A stretch of DNA of 64,000 nucleotides from Enterococcaceae bacterium OF42-14pH9A (GTDB lineage Bacteria > Bacillota > Bacilli > Lactobacillales > Enterococcaceae): NCBI GenBank assembly GCA_027692465.1, contig JAQEYU010000001.1:1-64000 (forward strand), written 5' to 3'. Position 1 is the stretch's first letter, and every line of letters starts with the position of its first letter. This document shows positions 32,709-40,730 of the stretch, one piece after another. The notes below the pieces were generated by a model. That model was given only the letters and a program-made list of their open reading frames with translations, was not told where the DNA came from and searched no databases. Both the position numbers and the translations under genes were made by a program.

Positions 32709-32716
32709 GTGAGCAG

Positions 32717-33775
32717 ATGACGAAGAGTAAGCTTCCTTACTGGAAACGGCGCATGCTTAGAATCGCTCAGTTGAGGGATGCTAAAGACCAAGAATACATC
32801 CAAAAGATGGAAAAAGAATACAAGCGGTTATCTAAGCGGATTTACAAAGAAATCCAAGATTGGATGGATCGTTATGCTGACAATGAAGGAATTACCCCCG
32901 ATGAGGCTTATCAGCAGTTATCCAAGGATGAACAGCTAACTTGGACTATGACACTGAAAGAATTCCGGCAAAAAGCGATTGAAGGCGGCTATGACCAGGA
33001 ACTGAATCGAGAGTACTTTAAATCTCGCATCACCCGCTTGGAACAGCTAGAACGACAGTTGTATTTTGAACTTGCTGAAGCAGCTAACAACCAGGAAACA
33101 ACCATGCGAACTTACCTGAAGGATACTCTCAATGAGACGTACTTGCGCCATATTTATGAAATGACTGATCGTGGCACCTTTTCAATAGCCTTTGACCGTT
33201 ACTCAACCAAGGCGCTGGAATTGGCTATCATGAAGCCATGGAAAGGTAGTAATTTTTCTCGCCGGGTGTGGGGAAACCATCTGAATTACCTTCCTGACAA
33301 GTTGTCGAAAACCATGTCTGTGGCCATTAGCCAAGGATGGGGGATTGATCGTACAGTCAAAGAGATGATGCAAGGTGTAGATTCTTCGCTTAAAAACCGC
33401 GTGACTACCCTAGTTCAAACGGAATCGGCCCATATCGCTGAGGTAGCCAATGATCATGCCATGGAACAGACTGGTGTCAAAAAATGGGAATGGTTGGCTA
33501 CTTTGGAAATTCATACTTGTGAACGGTGTGGTGGATTAGATGGGCAAGAATTTGATGTTGACGATGAGACTGCACCTAACTGTCCGGACCATCCAAATTG
33601 TCGCTGTACACGAGTACCTGTGATTGCTGGTTGGCAATCTGCTTCTAGATGGCAGCGAGACCCAGTTACCGGAAAAGGCAGTGTTGAGAAGTATCAGACG
33701 TTCGAAGAGTGGCGAAAAGACAAAGTCACTCCAGAAGTAGAACGAGAACTAAAAATCGAGCGCTCCAGTGATTGA
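32717..33775 (+). CDS. Phage minor head protein (SPP1 Gp7/Mu GpF-like)
   Basis: A 352-residue protein. The C-terminal zinc-finger-like block HTCERCGGLDGQEFDVDDE plus CPDHPNCRCTRVPVI is the signature of the Mu F/SPP1 gp7 family. These are minor capsid proteins injected or held at the portal. The gene follows the portal and the small gene by the usual distance. ATG 32733 inside is possible, but 32717 has GGTGAGCAG upstream. Confidence 0.92.
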   Translation: MTKSKLPYWKRRMLRIAQLRDAKDQEYIQKMEKEYKRLSKRIYKEIQDWMDRYADNEGITPDEAYQQLSKDEQLTWTMTLKEFRQKAIEGGYDQELNREYFKSRITRLEQLERQLYFELAEAANNQETTMRTYLKDTLNETYLRHIYEMTDRGTFSIAFDRYSTKALELAIMKPWKGSNFSRRVWGNHLNYLPDKLSKTMSVAISQGWGIDRTVKEMMQGVDSSLKNRVTTLVQTESAHIAEVANDHAMEQTGVKKWEWLATLEIHTCERCGGLDGQEFDVDDETAPNCPDHPNCRCTRVPVIAGWQSASRWQRDPVTGKGSVEKYQTFEEWRKDKVTPEVERELKIERSSD

Positions 33776-33816
33776 GTGCTATTTTTGTACCCAAAATGAA
33801 AGGAGGACACAAGTTT

Positions 33817-33954
33817 ATGCAGATTGGAGAGAAAAAATATAGTGAAGTTAATATCACTGACAAAGAAGGCGCCCTTCTAGTATCAATCAGTGATTCCGAT
33901 GTAATCAGCTATGGGGAAATAAAAGTAGAATTGGTCGAGAAAAGCGATAATTAG
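33817..33954 (+). CDS. Small phage protein, 45 aa
   Basis: ATG 33817 follows AAAGGAGG; the frame is open further upstream to 33772 but without a ribosome site. The product (MQIGEKKYSEVNITDKEG...) is beta-rich. It converges with the next gene, and the stops overlap by four bases. Unknown. Confidence 0.55.
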   Translation: MQIGEKKYSEVNITDKEGALLVSISDSDVISYGEIKVELVEKSDN

Positions 33955-34160
33955 TCTAGATTGTTATTCTCAGACTTGTCAGGGTTTGAGACTGGAGTTT
34001 CTACTCCGTTAATTTTGCGAACGTGATAGTTGTCGTAGTTACCTTGTTTGATTTCTTTAACAAATTGCGATCTAGTCATATCTTTATTCTTAAAATTATC
34101 ATGGAAGGTTGTATTTCTTCCATTGTCATTTTCAGATGTTACAGTAATTCTTTTTGGCAT
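33951..34160 (-). CDS. Minus-strand hypothetical protein, 69 aa (moron)
   Basis: ATG 34160 follows AAAGGAG; an in-phase TATAAT is at 34198-34203 (minus). The product (MPKRITVTSENDNGRN...FVKEIKQGNYDNYHVRKINGVETPVSNPD) belongs to a small family, common in Firmicutes mobile elements, of a strand-helix-strand fold; function unknown. It is the third short gene that opposes the late operon. Confidence 0.7.
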   Translation of the reverse strand: MPKRITVTSENDNGRNTTFHDNFKNKDMTRSQFVKEIKQGNYDNYHVRKINGVETPVSNPDKSENNNLD

Positions 34161-34228
34161 TAGCAGACTCCTTTCAACTCTCGACCAATTCAATAGTATT
34201 ATATACCCAAAATTAAGGAGGTATTCTA

Positions 34229-34384
34229 ATGAATGATGAAAGATTGAATAACCCTTGGCGACCGATGACTCTGCGTGAGATTGTCGGTCTTTTTGCGTTG
34301 CCGATTAAGAAACCACCGGATAGTAGACCGAATACTAATCAGGCAGATAGTGCCGGATTGGCGGGTGATCCTGTATCTCCCTAG
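34229..34384 (+). CDS. Small Pro-rich protein, 51 aa
   Basis: ATG 34229 follows AAGGAGG at the best spacing. The product (MNDERLNNPWRPMTLREIVGLFALPIKKPPDS...) has one short hydrophobic stretch and a disordered end. Not recognised; too short for most gene finders. Confidence 0.55.
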   Translation: MNDERLNNPWRPMTLREIVGLFALPIKKPPDSRPNTNQADSAGLAGDPVSP

Positions 34385-34414
34385 CCAGGGTCAAAGCCAA
34401 TAAAAAATAGGGAT

Positions 34415-34768
34415 GTGATTATTACGGAAGAAAGAGCAAAAATCAATATTCTCGGGACAAAATATACGATCTTTACCAATGTTAGTGAGCAAGAAAAGCC
34501 GTTTATGAAAGACAGCGACGGAGTGACGGACTTTACTACCAAAGAGATTTTTATTGCTATTTTGGATGATGACGACCCGATGAACATGCAAAATATGCGT
34601 GTCTATGAGGACAGAACTATCCGCCATGAAATTGTTCATGCGATTCTTTTTGAGTCTGGCTTAGACCACAACACAAAATGGGCAAGAAACGAAGAAATAG
34701 TCGACTGGATTGCTATTCAAGCACCAAAGCTATTTCATATTTTTGAAAAATTGGAAGTGAAGTCCTAG
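34415..34768 (+). CDS. Small metallopeptidase-like protein (HExxH)
   Basis: A 117-residue protein with a zinc-peptidase helix TIRHEIVHAILFESG (HEIVH, about residues 70-80), preceded by strands with acidic turns and followed by EEIVDWIAIQAPK that could give the third ligand. It resembles the ImmA-like peptidase group rather than virion proteases. GTG 34415 has AGGGAT upstream. It stands between head genes and scaffold; whether it works on a virion or host protein is unknown. Confidence 0.7.
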   Translation: MIITEERAKINILGTKYTIFTNVSEQEKPFMKDSDGVTDFTTKEIFIAILDDDDPMNMQNMRVYEDRTIRHEIVHAILFESGLDHNTKWARNEEIVDWIAIQAPKLFHIFEKLEVKS

Positions 34769-34869
34769 CAATAGGGCTTTTTATTTTGCACCAAACCCGA
34801 CCGGAACGTCGTTAAACTATCAAATCCATCGGTGTCGTAGCACCGTCAAAACTCGAAAGGATGAACGGA

Positions 34870-35454
34870 ATGAAAAGAGAAGAATTGAAAAAGCTAGGCT
34901 TGTCAGATGAACAGGTTGAGGCAGTAATTGCAGCACATGGTCAAACAGTCCAGTCTCTTAACGATCAAATCGCGACGTTACAACAGACTGAAAATGACCT
35001 ACAAGGCCAATTGACCAGCCGTGACAAAGACCTGAAAAAGTTGCAAAAGGATCACGGGGACAACGAAGCCCTCAAAACTCAAATCAATGATCTGCAACAG
35101 CAGTACAAAGATTTGGAAAAATCCAGTGCTGAAAAGCTAGTTGCTATCCAAAGAGAGTCCGCTTTGAATAATTTACTAGCTGAAGCAAAGGTGAAAAATC
35201 CGAAAGCCGTGGCTGCTCTTTTGGATCAGGATAAAATCGTCTTCAAAGATGGCGAACTTTCCGGCGCCAAAGAACAAGTTGAAGCGTTGCAGAAATCAGA
35301 TAGTTACTTATTTGATTTGGGCAAAAAGCAAGGTGGATACAACCCGCCAGCTGGTTCAGCTTCAACAAATTATGCTTCCTTTGAGGAGGCAATGGAAAAA
35401 GGAGACATTGATGGTTTCCTAAGACAACAAGTAGAAGAAAGCGAGGAAGAATAA
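34870..35454 (+). CDS. Scaffold protein (Gp20-like)
   Basis: A 194-residue protein of the phage minor structural GP20/scaffold family: a long coiled coil (residues 15-105, with SLNDQIATLQQTENDLQGQL), then a helical ending and an acidic tail DGFLRQQVEESEEE. It guides capsid assembly and leaves. ATG 34870 follows AAAGGA at a better distance than ATG 34861. It lies just before the capsid gene. Confidence 0.92.
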   Translation: MKREELKKLGLSDEQVEAVIAAHGQTVQSLNDQIATLQQTENDLQGQLTSRDKDLKKLQKDHGDNEALKTQINDLQQQYKDLEKSSAEKLVAIQRESALNNLLAEAKVKNPKAVAALLDQDKIVFKDGELSGAKEQVEALQKSDSYLFDLGKKQGGYNPPAGSASTNYASFEEAMEKGDIDGFLRQQVEESEEE

Positions 35455-35456
35455 TA

Positions 35457-36488
35457 ATGGCAAATGAAATTACAAAAATTTTGGATACAATTACGCCAGA
35501 ACAATACACCAAATACACCAACTGGTACGCAGAACAGCATTCAGCGTTTATCCAAAGTGGAATTTTGGTTGATACACCATCTTTAAACCAAATGATTGAA
35601 TCGGGCGGATTGTTAGTTACTATGCCGGAATGGTCAAAAACAAGTTTGACTGACCAAGTTCTAGGTGAAGACAAAGCACTGGAAACTGGTAAAACATCAG
35701 CCAAAAAACAAGTGGCTCCAGTTTTGTATCGTGGGACTGGTGCAGCATATACAGACTTATCTGCAATCGTTTCTGGATCTAATCCAGCTACACAAATTTT
35801 AAGTGACTTTGGTGTCTACACTATCGAATCTGATCAAGAAATTTTGCAAAATATTATTAAAGCATTATTCGCGAAGGGAACTGGTGTCAGCAAAGGAGCA
35901 TTGACGGATACTCATGTTTCTGATCAATCAGCAGCCGCTAATCCAGTTATCTGTCCTGAGATGGTAATTGATGCCCGCTCAATTTTAGGGACTTCTCGTA
36001 GTAAGTTGGTTGCAATTGCTATGCACTCAAAAGTTAAAGCAGAGCTGGAAAAACAAAACACTCAAACAAAGCATTATATTCCAGCAAGTGAGTCTAAAGC
36101 GGGTTTTGATACTTATTTGGGCATGCGAGTTGTGGAAGATGACAAGTTACTGCCGGATGCAGACGGTGTGTATGATACCTATCTGTATGCGACTGGTGCG
36201 TTTGGTCGAAATACTGCCACACCAAAGGATATGGTGACTTATGAGCCTGACCGTGACAAAGCAAAAGGAAACAACATGTTATATGTTCGCCGTGCGCGCG
36301 TCTTGCATCCATTTGGATTGGAATTTACCAATGCTCAAGTATCTGAATTGACTCCAACAAATGCTGATTTGGCATTGCCTAAAAACTGGGCAAAAGTTCG
36401 AGAAGATAAAAAAATTGGTTTGATCTGCTTACGGCACAAAATTAGTGCTGACATTGAAGCAACTACTCCACCTGTAACTGAAGGATAA
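35457..36488 (+). CDS. Major capsid protein
   Basis: A 343-residue HK97-fold capsid: N-terminal arm (MANEITKILDTITPEQYTKYTNWYAEQ), the spine helix region VICPEMVIDARSILGTSRSKLVAIAMHS, then FDTYLGMRVVEDDKLL and the C-terminal LHPFGLEF end. It follows the scaffold by two bases, with GGAAGAATAATAATG upstream. No N-terminal delta domain is visible because scaffold is separate. Confidence 0.94.
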   Translation: MANEITKILDTITPEQYTKYTNWYAEQHSAFIQSGILVDTPSLNQMIESGGLLVTMPEWSKTSLTDQVLGEDKALETGKTSAKKQVAPVLYRGTGAAYTDLSAIVSGSNPATQILSDFGVYTIESDQEILQNIIKALFAKGTGVSKGALTDTHVSDQSAAANPVICPEMVIDARSILGTSRSKLVAIAMHSKVKAELEKQNTQTKHYIPASESKAGFDTYLGMRVVEDDKLLPDADGVYDTYLYATGAFGRNTATPKDMVTYEPDRDKAKGNNMLYVRRARVLHPFGLEFTNAQVSELTPTNADLALPKNWAKVREDKKIGLICLRHKISADIEATTPPVTEG

Positions 36489-36505
36489 ACTAGGATGTGA
36501 TTCTG

Positions 36506-36883
36506 ATGGATGCTATCAAAACACGATTACTTGAAAAGCTGAAGAAACTAAAAGGCATCGCTGATACAAAATCAGATGATGTCTTTTCTTTTGCCATCGA
36601 AACAGCGATCTTCGACGTTTTGAATTATTGCCATTTTCCTGTTGAGGATTGGCCCATCGAACTGGACAACACCACGATTCTGATGGCTATGGACAACATC
36701 AACGAAACAAGTTTTTCTTTGTCCGCAGATGGAATGGAAGGTGAAGTAAAATCTTTGACTGAGGGGGATTTCTCAATCAGTAAAGAAACCAAAGCTGAGG
36801 CTTATCAGAAAATCATGCAGGCACCATCTTTTGCACGAAACTATTCCCGAACATTAAATAGTTTCCGACGATTAGTGAGGTGA
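36506..36883 (+). CDS. Head-tail connector protein
   Basis: A 125-residue helical protein (IKTRLLEKLKKLKGIADTKSDDVFSFAIETAIFDVLNYCH) typical of gp6/gp15-like connectors stacked under the portal. ATG 36506 follows AGGATG at a good distance; GTG 36497 is also in frame. Confidence 0.8.
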   Translation: MDAIKTRLLEKLKKLKGIADTKSDDVFSFAIETAIFDVLNYCHFPVEDWPIELDNTTILMAMDNINETSFSLSADGMEGEVKSLTEGDFSISKETKAEAYQKIMQAPSFARNYSRTLNSFRRLVR

Positions 36884-36887
36884 TTCC

Positions 36888-37253
36888 ATGGATATCTATG
36901 GATATGCTAAGCAGGAATTTGAAAAACAATACGATTCCTTACTGACTGTATCTGTCAATGAACCAGTAAAAGATGGAGCTGTCACTAAACCAAAATGGGT
37001 TGAGAAAATCACTAATCAGCCGTGCCGGATTGCCCAAAAACGGGTTGTAAATCCCTCTACAGAAGGCAATGCGCCCCAGGTGTCGTACATCACCACGCTT
37101 TACTGTGACACTGTGACAGAGATACCACCTGGTAGCCGAATCAAGGTTACCGACGTCCATGGTGTCACTCGGGACTACAAGCGATCCTCGGAAGGTTTCA
37201 GTAGTTACCGGACGCACCAAGAAATCGTGATGGAAAGGGTGTTTGTGCTATGA
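36888..37253 (+). CDS. Head closure protein (PBSX XkdH/DUF3599-like)
   Basis: A 121-residue beta-barrel-like protein: QPCRIAQKRVVNPSTEG and PPGSRIKVTDVHGVTRDYKRS are the core strands of head closure proteins (YqbH/XkdH). It sits between connector and tail completion genes; AGGTGATTCC precedes ATG 36888. It overlaps the next start by four bases. Confidence 0.85.
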   Translation: MDIYGYAKQEFEKQYDSLLTVSVNEPVKDGAVTKPKWVEKITNQPCRIAQKRVVNPSTEGNAPQVSYITTLYCDTVTEIPPGSRIKVTDVHGVTRDYKRSSEGFSSYRTHQEIVMERVFVL

Positions 37254-37720
37254 GCGGCGATGGATTTTTCTTTGAGGAGTTCGAACAGTTTGCTGCCAAT
37301 TTCCACAAAACTCTTCAAGAAGAAACGTTTGTGATCGATGTCATGAATCATCTTGGCAACATCATGATTCGCGAAGTGAAAGCCAAGACGCCAGTTGGGC
37401 AGTATGATGGGTCTGTATTCTTTGTTAAAGGAGGAAAACTCCTAGTCTTCGAAGGAGGAACTAAAAAGACTGGGGGCAATCTTCGCCGAAATTGGATTCT
37501 CGATGGATGCACAAAAGAAGGTGACACCTATGTGGTTACTATCTCCAATAATACGGAATATGCGTCATACGTTGAGAATGGACACCGCACTGCGGACCAT
37601 TCAGGTTGGGTCGAAGGCCAGTTCTTTATGAAAATCACCATGGATGAAATCATGGATCAACTACCAGCAATCGTTGGTCCGGCTTACAAAGAATATTTGA
37701 TGAAATTCGGATTCAGCTAG
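37250..37720 (+). CDS. Tail completion/neck protein (XkdI, HK97 gp10-like)
   Basis: A 156-residue gp10-type protein with the core VKAKTPVGQYDGSV, GGNLRRNWILDG and NNTEYASYVENGHRT, and a C-terminal helix. It joins head and tail in PBSX-like phages (XkdI/YqbI). ATG 37250 overlaps the upstream stop (ATGA). Confidence 0.88.
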   Translation: MSGDGFFFEEFEQFAANFHKTLQEETFVIDVMNHLGNIMIREVKAKTPVGQYDGSVFFVKGGKLLVFEGGTKKTGGNLRRNWILDGCTKEGDTYVVTISNNTEYASYVENGHRTADHSGWVEGQFFMKITMDEIMDQLPAIVGPAYKEYLMKFGFS

Positions 37721-37730
37721 GAGGTATGGC

Positions 37731-38153
37731 ATGGACATTACTGCAGCAATCGCAAATCAGCTGTTAAAAATCGAACCAGGAGCAACTATTTATCGTGAAC
37801 AGCAGGAACAAAGCTTTGACGAACCGTCCTTTTATGTTTACGAGATCACTGCGATTGGGGACGGCGAAGTAAATCGCTATGAGCTGCGAAAACATACCTT
37901 CTGCATTATGTGGTTTCCTGATAGTCGCCTAGATGACCCGGGACCAAGAGAACAGTGCGAAATCATGCGTGAGAAGCTCTTAGACGAGTTTCAGCGTTTG
38001 GATGAATTATCTATCGGGGTGTTTGGAAAAGAAGCCAAGATGGTTGATGGTGCGCTACAGCTCACCTTCCGGATGCGATACAGGGTTGTTCCGAATGACG
38101 AGACACCAAAATTAGAAACATTAGATCAGCAAGGAGGTCTGAAACGTGGCTAA
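37731..38153 (+). CDS. Tail terminator-like protein (XkdJ/YqbJ)
   Basis: A 140-residue protein with the fold order of XkdJ-type proteins: DITAAIANQLLKIEPGATIYREQQEQSFDEPSFYVYEI then YELRKHTFCIMWFP. It caps the tube end during assembly in related phages. It overlaps the next gene by eight bases. Confidence 0.82.
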   Translation: MDITAAIANQLLKIEPGATIYREQQEQSFDEPSFYVYEITAIGDGEVNRYELRKHTFCIMWFPDSRLDDPGPREQCEIMREKLLDEFQRLDELSIGVFGKEAKMVDGALQLTFRMRYRVVPNDETPKLETLDQQGGLKRG

Positions 38154-38340
38154 ACGAGTTACAAAATCAGTACCAAAAGAGCCGACTGAGCCAAGATATC
38201 CGAAAGAAGATATTTTGAAGTCGGCTGAATTTACCAAAATCGAACGAGACTTTTTGACTGCGTATCTGCCTGATGGTGACCACACCATTACGGATGCGAA
38301 AAAAGTGCTCGAAAAAATTAGAAAAGGAGCTGTGAAATAA
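38146..38340 (+). CDS. Small protein between XkdJ and sheath genes, 64 aa
   Basis: GTG 38146 follows AAGGAGG. The product is basic and ends DAKKVLEKIRKGAVK. Short genes at this position occur in many PBSX-like clusters; role unknown. Its stop overlaps the sheath ATG by one base (TAATG). Confidence 0.7.
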   Translation: MAKRVTKSVPKEPTEPRYPKEDILKSAEFTKIERDFLTAYLPDGDHTITDAKKVLEKIRKGAVK

Positions 38341-39644
38341 TGGCAGGTGGAACATGGCAAGCACAAAACAAAGTGCGCCCTGGAGCGTACATCAATATTA
38401 ATTCAACAGGCAATGTCGGCACCACGGATTCTACTCGTGGCGTAATGACGTTGCCTTTAGTTTTGGACTTTGGTCCAGAAAAGAAAGTGGTGGAGGTAGC
38501 AGCTAATACGAACCTAACTCAGTTCGGCTATGATTTAGGTGATCCAAAGATGTTGCTTTTACGTGAGGCTTTAAAACAAGCCGCAACGGTATTACTTTAC
38601 CGTGTTGGTTCTGGCGCTAAGGCTACCGTCACAGAAGGTCCCGTGACTGCGACTGCTCTATTTGGTGGGGCTCGGGGAAATGCCATTAATTTGGTATCGA
38701 AATCGAACGTGAATGTTACTGGGTCTTTTGATGTGGAAACGTATTTGGCAGGCCGATTGATTGATACGCAAACTGCCGCTACAGTTCAAGATCTGAAAGC
38801 CAATACTTTGGTGGAGTTTTCTGGTGAAGGTGATTTGACCGCTTTTTCTGTCAGCTTGGAAGGCGGAACGGACACTGCTCCTGCAGTTCAAGATTACATG
38901 GATTATTTCACTGCTATCCAAGTATATGATTTCAATACTATGGCTTTGCCAGTAACTGAAGCTGCTATCAAAACGGCTGGTGCTTCTTTCATCAAACGGA
39001 TGCGCGATGAGGAAGGTAAGAAATGCCAGTTAGTAGTTGCCGGGTTTGATGCAGACCATGAGGCTGTCATCAATGTCAAAAATGGCGTGAAGCTAGAAGA
39101 TGGAACTGTGATCAGTGCTGACCAAGCGACTGTTTGGGTGGCTGGTGCAGCCGCTGCAGCTGGTGTGGCCACCTCATTGACCTATCGAAAATATGACGGG
39201 GCAGTGGATGTAAGCCAACGTTATCTGAATAGCGAAGTTATTGCCGCTTTGAAAGCCGGTGAATTTGTCTTTACCGAAAAACGCGGGGAAGCTGTGATTG
39301 AGCAAGATATCAATAGCCTGCACACTTTCACGAGCGACAAAGGTCAAGACTTTAGCAAAAACCGTGTGCTTCGGGTGTTGGATGATATTGCCAACAACAC
39401 CAAAAAGACCTTTGAAGATAACTTCATCGGCAAGGTGAATAACGATCAGGACGGCCGGGAAATGTTCAAGGCTAATCGGATTACCTACTTTGATTCCTTG
39501 CAAGCGGCGGGTGCCATTACCAATTTTGCTGCCGATGATGTGGAAGTGGTAGCCGGTGAAGCCAAGGATTCGATCCTGATGAATGTGGCTGTCCAACCTG
39601 TTGATGCAATGGAAAAACTTTACATGACCGTGCAAGTGGTCTAA
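38340..39644 (+). CDS. Phage tail sheath protein (XkdK)
   Basis: A 434-residue sheath: N-terminal GTWQAQNKVRPGAYININS (conserved PGVYV-like start), a middle insertion, then KCQLVVAGFDADHEAVINVKNG, VWVAGAAAAAGVATSLTYR and C-terminal NRVLRVLDDIANNTKKTFED. It forms the contractile outer tail tube, so the phage is a myovirus. ATG 38340. Confidence 0.95.
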   Translation: MAGGTWQAQNKVRPGAYININSTGNVGTTDSTRGVMTLPLVLDFGPEKKVVEVAANTNLTQFGYDLGDPKMLLLREALKQAATVLLYRVGSGAKATVTEGPVTATALFGGARGNAINLVSKSNVNVTGSFDVETYLAGRLIDTQTAATVQDLKANTLVEFSGEGDLTAFSVSLEGGTDTAPAVQDYMDYFTAIQVYDFNTMALPVTEAAIKTAGASFIKRMRDEEGKKCQLVVAGFDADHEAVINVKNGVKLEDGTVISADQATVWVAGAAAAAGVATSLTYRKYDGAVDVSQRYLNSEVIAALKAGEFVFTEKRGEAVIEQDINSLHTFTSDKGQDFSKNRVLRVLDDIANNTKKTFEDNFIGKVNNDQDGREMFKANRITYFDSLQAAGAITNFAADDVEVVAGEAKDSILMNVAVQPVDAMEKLYMTVQVV

Positions 39645-39660
39645 GAGAGGGGAATAGGAA

Positions 39661-40125
39661 ATGGGATTTTTAAAAGCAGGAGATGTGATTTCTGGTCGTG
39701 AAGGTACTGCCTACATGACCATCGATGGCCGTAATGTGCCGATGTTTTTCCTTAAAACGATTGAGGCAACTGTCGAGTTAGTCAAAACCGAAGTGCCAGT
39801 TTTGGGAAAACGGACGAACCAACAAAAGGTTACTGGTGCGAACGGCACGGGATCCATGACAATTCACAAGGTAACCAGCGAATTTGCGAATATCGCAGTG
39901 AATTACATGAAGTCAGGTACGATTCCGGACATTACGGTCAAAGTGACCAACGATGATCCGAATTCTACCATCGGACGTCAAACAGTCTTACTGAAAGACG
40001 TTATTTTCGATTCGATTGTCATTGCAAAATTGGACGTGGAATCCGAAACCTTAGATGAAGACGTGGATTTCACATTCAGTGACACGGATATTCTTGAATC
40101 ATTTGCTGAACCAACATTAGGCTAA
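39661..40125 (+). CDS. Tail tube protein (XkdM)
   Basis: A 154-residue DUF2001/XkdM-type tube protein: MGFLKAGDVISGREGTAYMTIDG, FLKTIEATVELVKTEVPVLGKR and a long strand region VTNDDPNSTIGRQTVLL. It builds the inner tube; it follows the sheath gene by 16 bases (AGGGGAATAGGAA). Confidence 0.93.
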   Translation: MGFLKAGDVISGREGTAYMTIDGRNVPMFFLKTIEATVELVKTEVPVLGKRTNQQKVTGANGTGSMTIHKVTSEFANIAVNYMKSGTIPDITVKVTNDDPNSTIGRQTVLLKDVIFDSIVIAKLDVESETLDEDVDFTFSDTDILESFAEPTLG

Positions 40126-40142
40126 ATTAGGAGGAAACATAC

Positions 40143-40550
40143 ATGAGTAACATTGTTGATATCAAAAGCTTTTTAGTACCAAATGAGGATGAAACCAAGG
40201 AAGTGAAGTTCGAGCGGTTCCCTGAACCTTTCGTGATTTCTTCTTTGGGAGAAACTGAAAATGATCGTATCAAAAAATCTTGCACTAAAACTCGTCGGAG
40301 TAAATCCGGCAACCTAGTGAAAGATTTGGATACGGATAAATATGGTGATGCCTTACTGGCTCGTTGCGTAGTCACTCCTGATTTGCAAAATGCAGAACTT
40401 CAAGCGTTCTTTGCAACTCCTGGTGATGCGATTGGTACGTTGAAAGCCATGCTTCGCGCTGGTGAGTACGCGAATTTGACCAAAGAAGTTCTTGAATTCA
40501 ACGGATTCAACGAAGATGAAGAAGAAATCAAGGATGAAGTAAAAAACTAA
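40143..40550 (+). CDS. Tail assembly chaperone, short form (XkdN)
   Basis: A 135-residue chaperone of the XkdN family (NIVDIKSFLVPNEDETKEVKFERFPEPFVISSLGE). It ends GTA AAA AAC TAA, so its last codons hold a slippery heptamer A AAA AAC at 40541-40547 and the short form stops one codon later. It wraps the tape measure during tail assembly. AGGAGG before ATG 40143. Confidence 0.92.
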   Translation: MSNIVDIKSFLVPNEDETKEVKFERFPEPFVISSLGETENDRIKKSCTKTRRSKSGNLVKDLDTDKYGDALLARCVVTPDLQNAELQAFFATPGDAIGTLKAMLRAGEYANLTKEVLEFNGFNEDEEEIKDEVKN

Positions 40551-40720
40551 TTAATGACGGCAACCCCGATTTCGTGTATGCATACCACGCTTACCACGCA
40601 AACGGGATGTTGCCGTCTGTTTTTGCTGCTTTGCCTCGTCGCGAGCAACTAATGATTATGGCCTTCATTGATGTGAAGACTGATCAGGAAAAGAAAGCAG
40701 CTAAGAAATTCAAAAAGTAG
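40143..40720 (+). CDS. Tail assembly chaperone, -1 frameshifted long form (GT-type)
   Basis: A -1 slip on A AAA AAC (40541-40547) joins the 135 residues of the short form to 57 residues in the -1 frame (LINDGNPDFVYAYHAYHANG... ending AAKKFKK) read from 40547 to the TAG at 40718-40720. The added part has the AYHAYHANG and RREQLMIMAFI blocks of such extensions, and no start codon of its own is well placed. The total is 192 residues. The pairing of a canonical slip site with a downstream frame right before the tape measure gene is the conserved pattern in tailed phages. Confidence 0.85.
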
Positions 40721-40730
40721 GTGAACGCTG

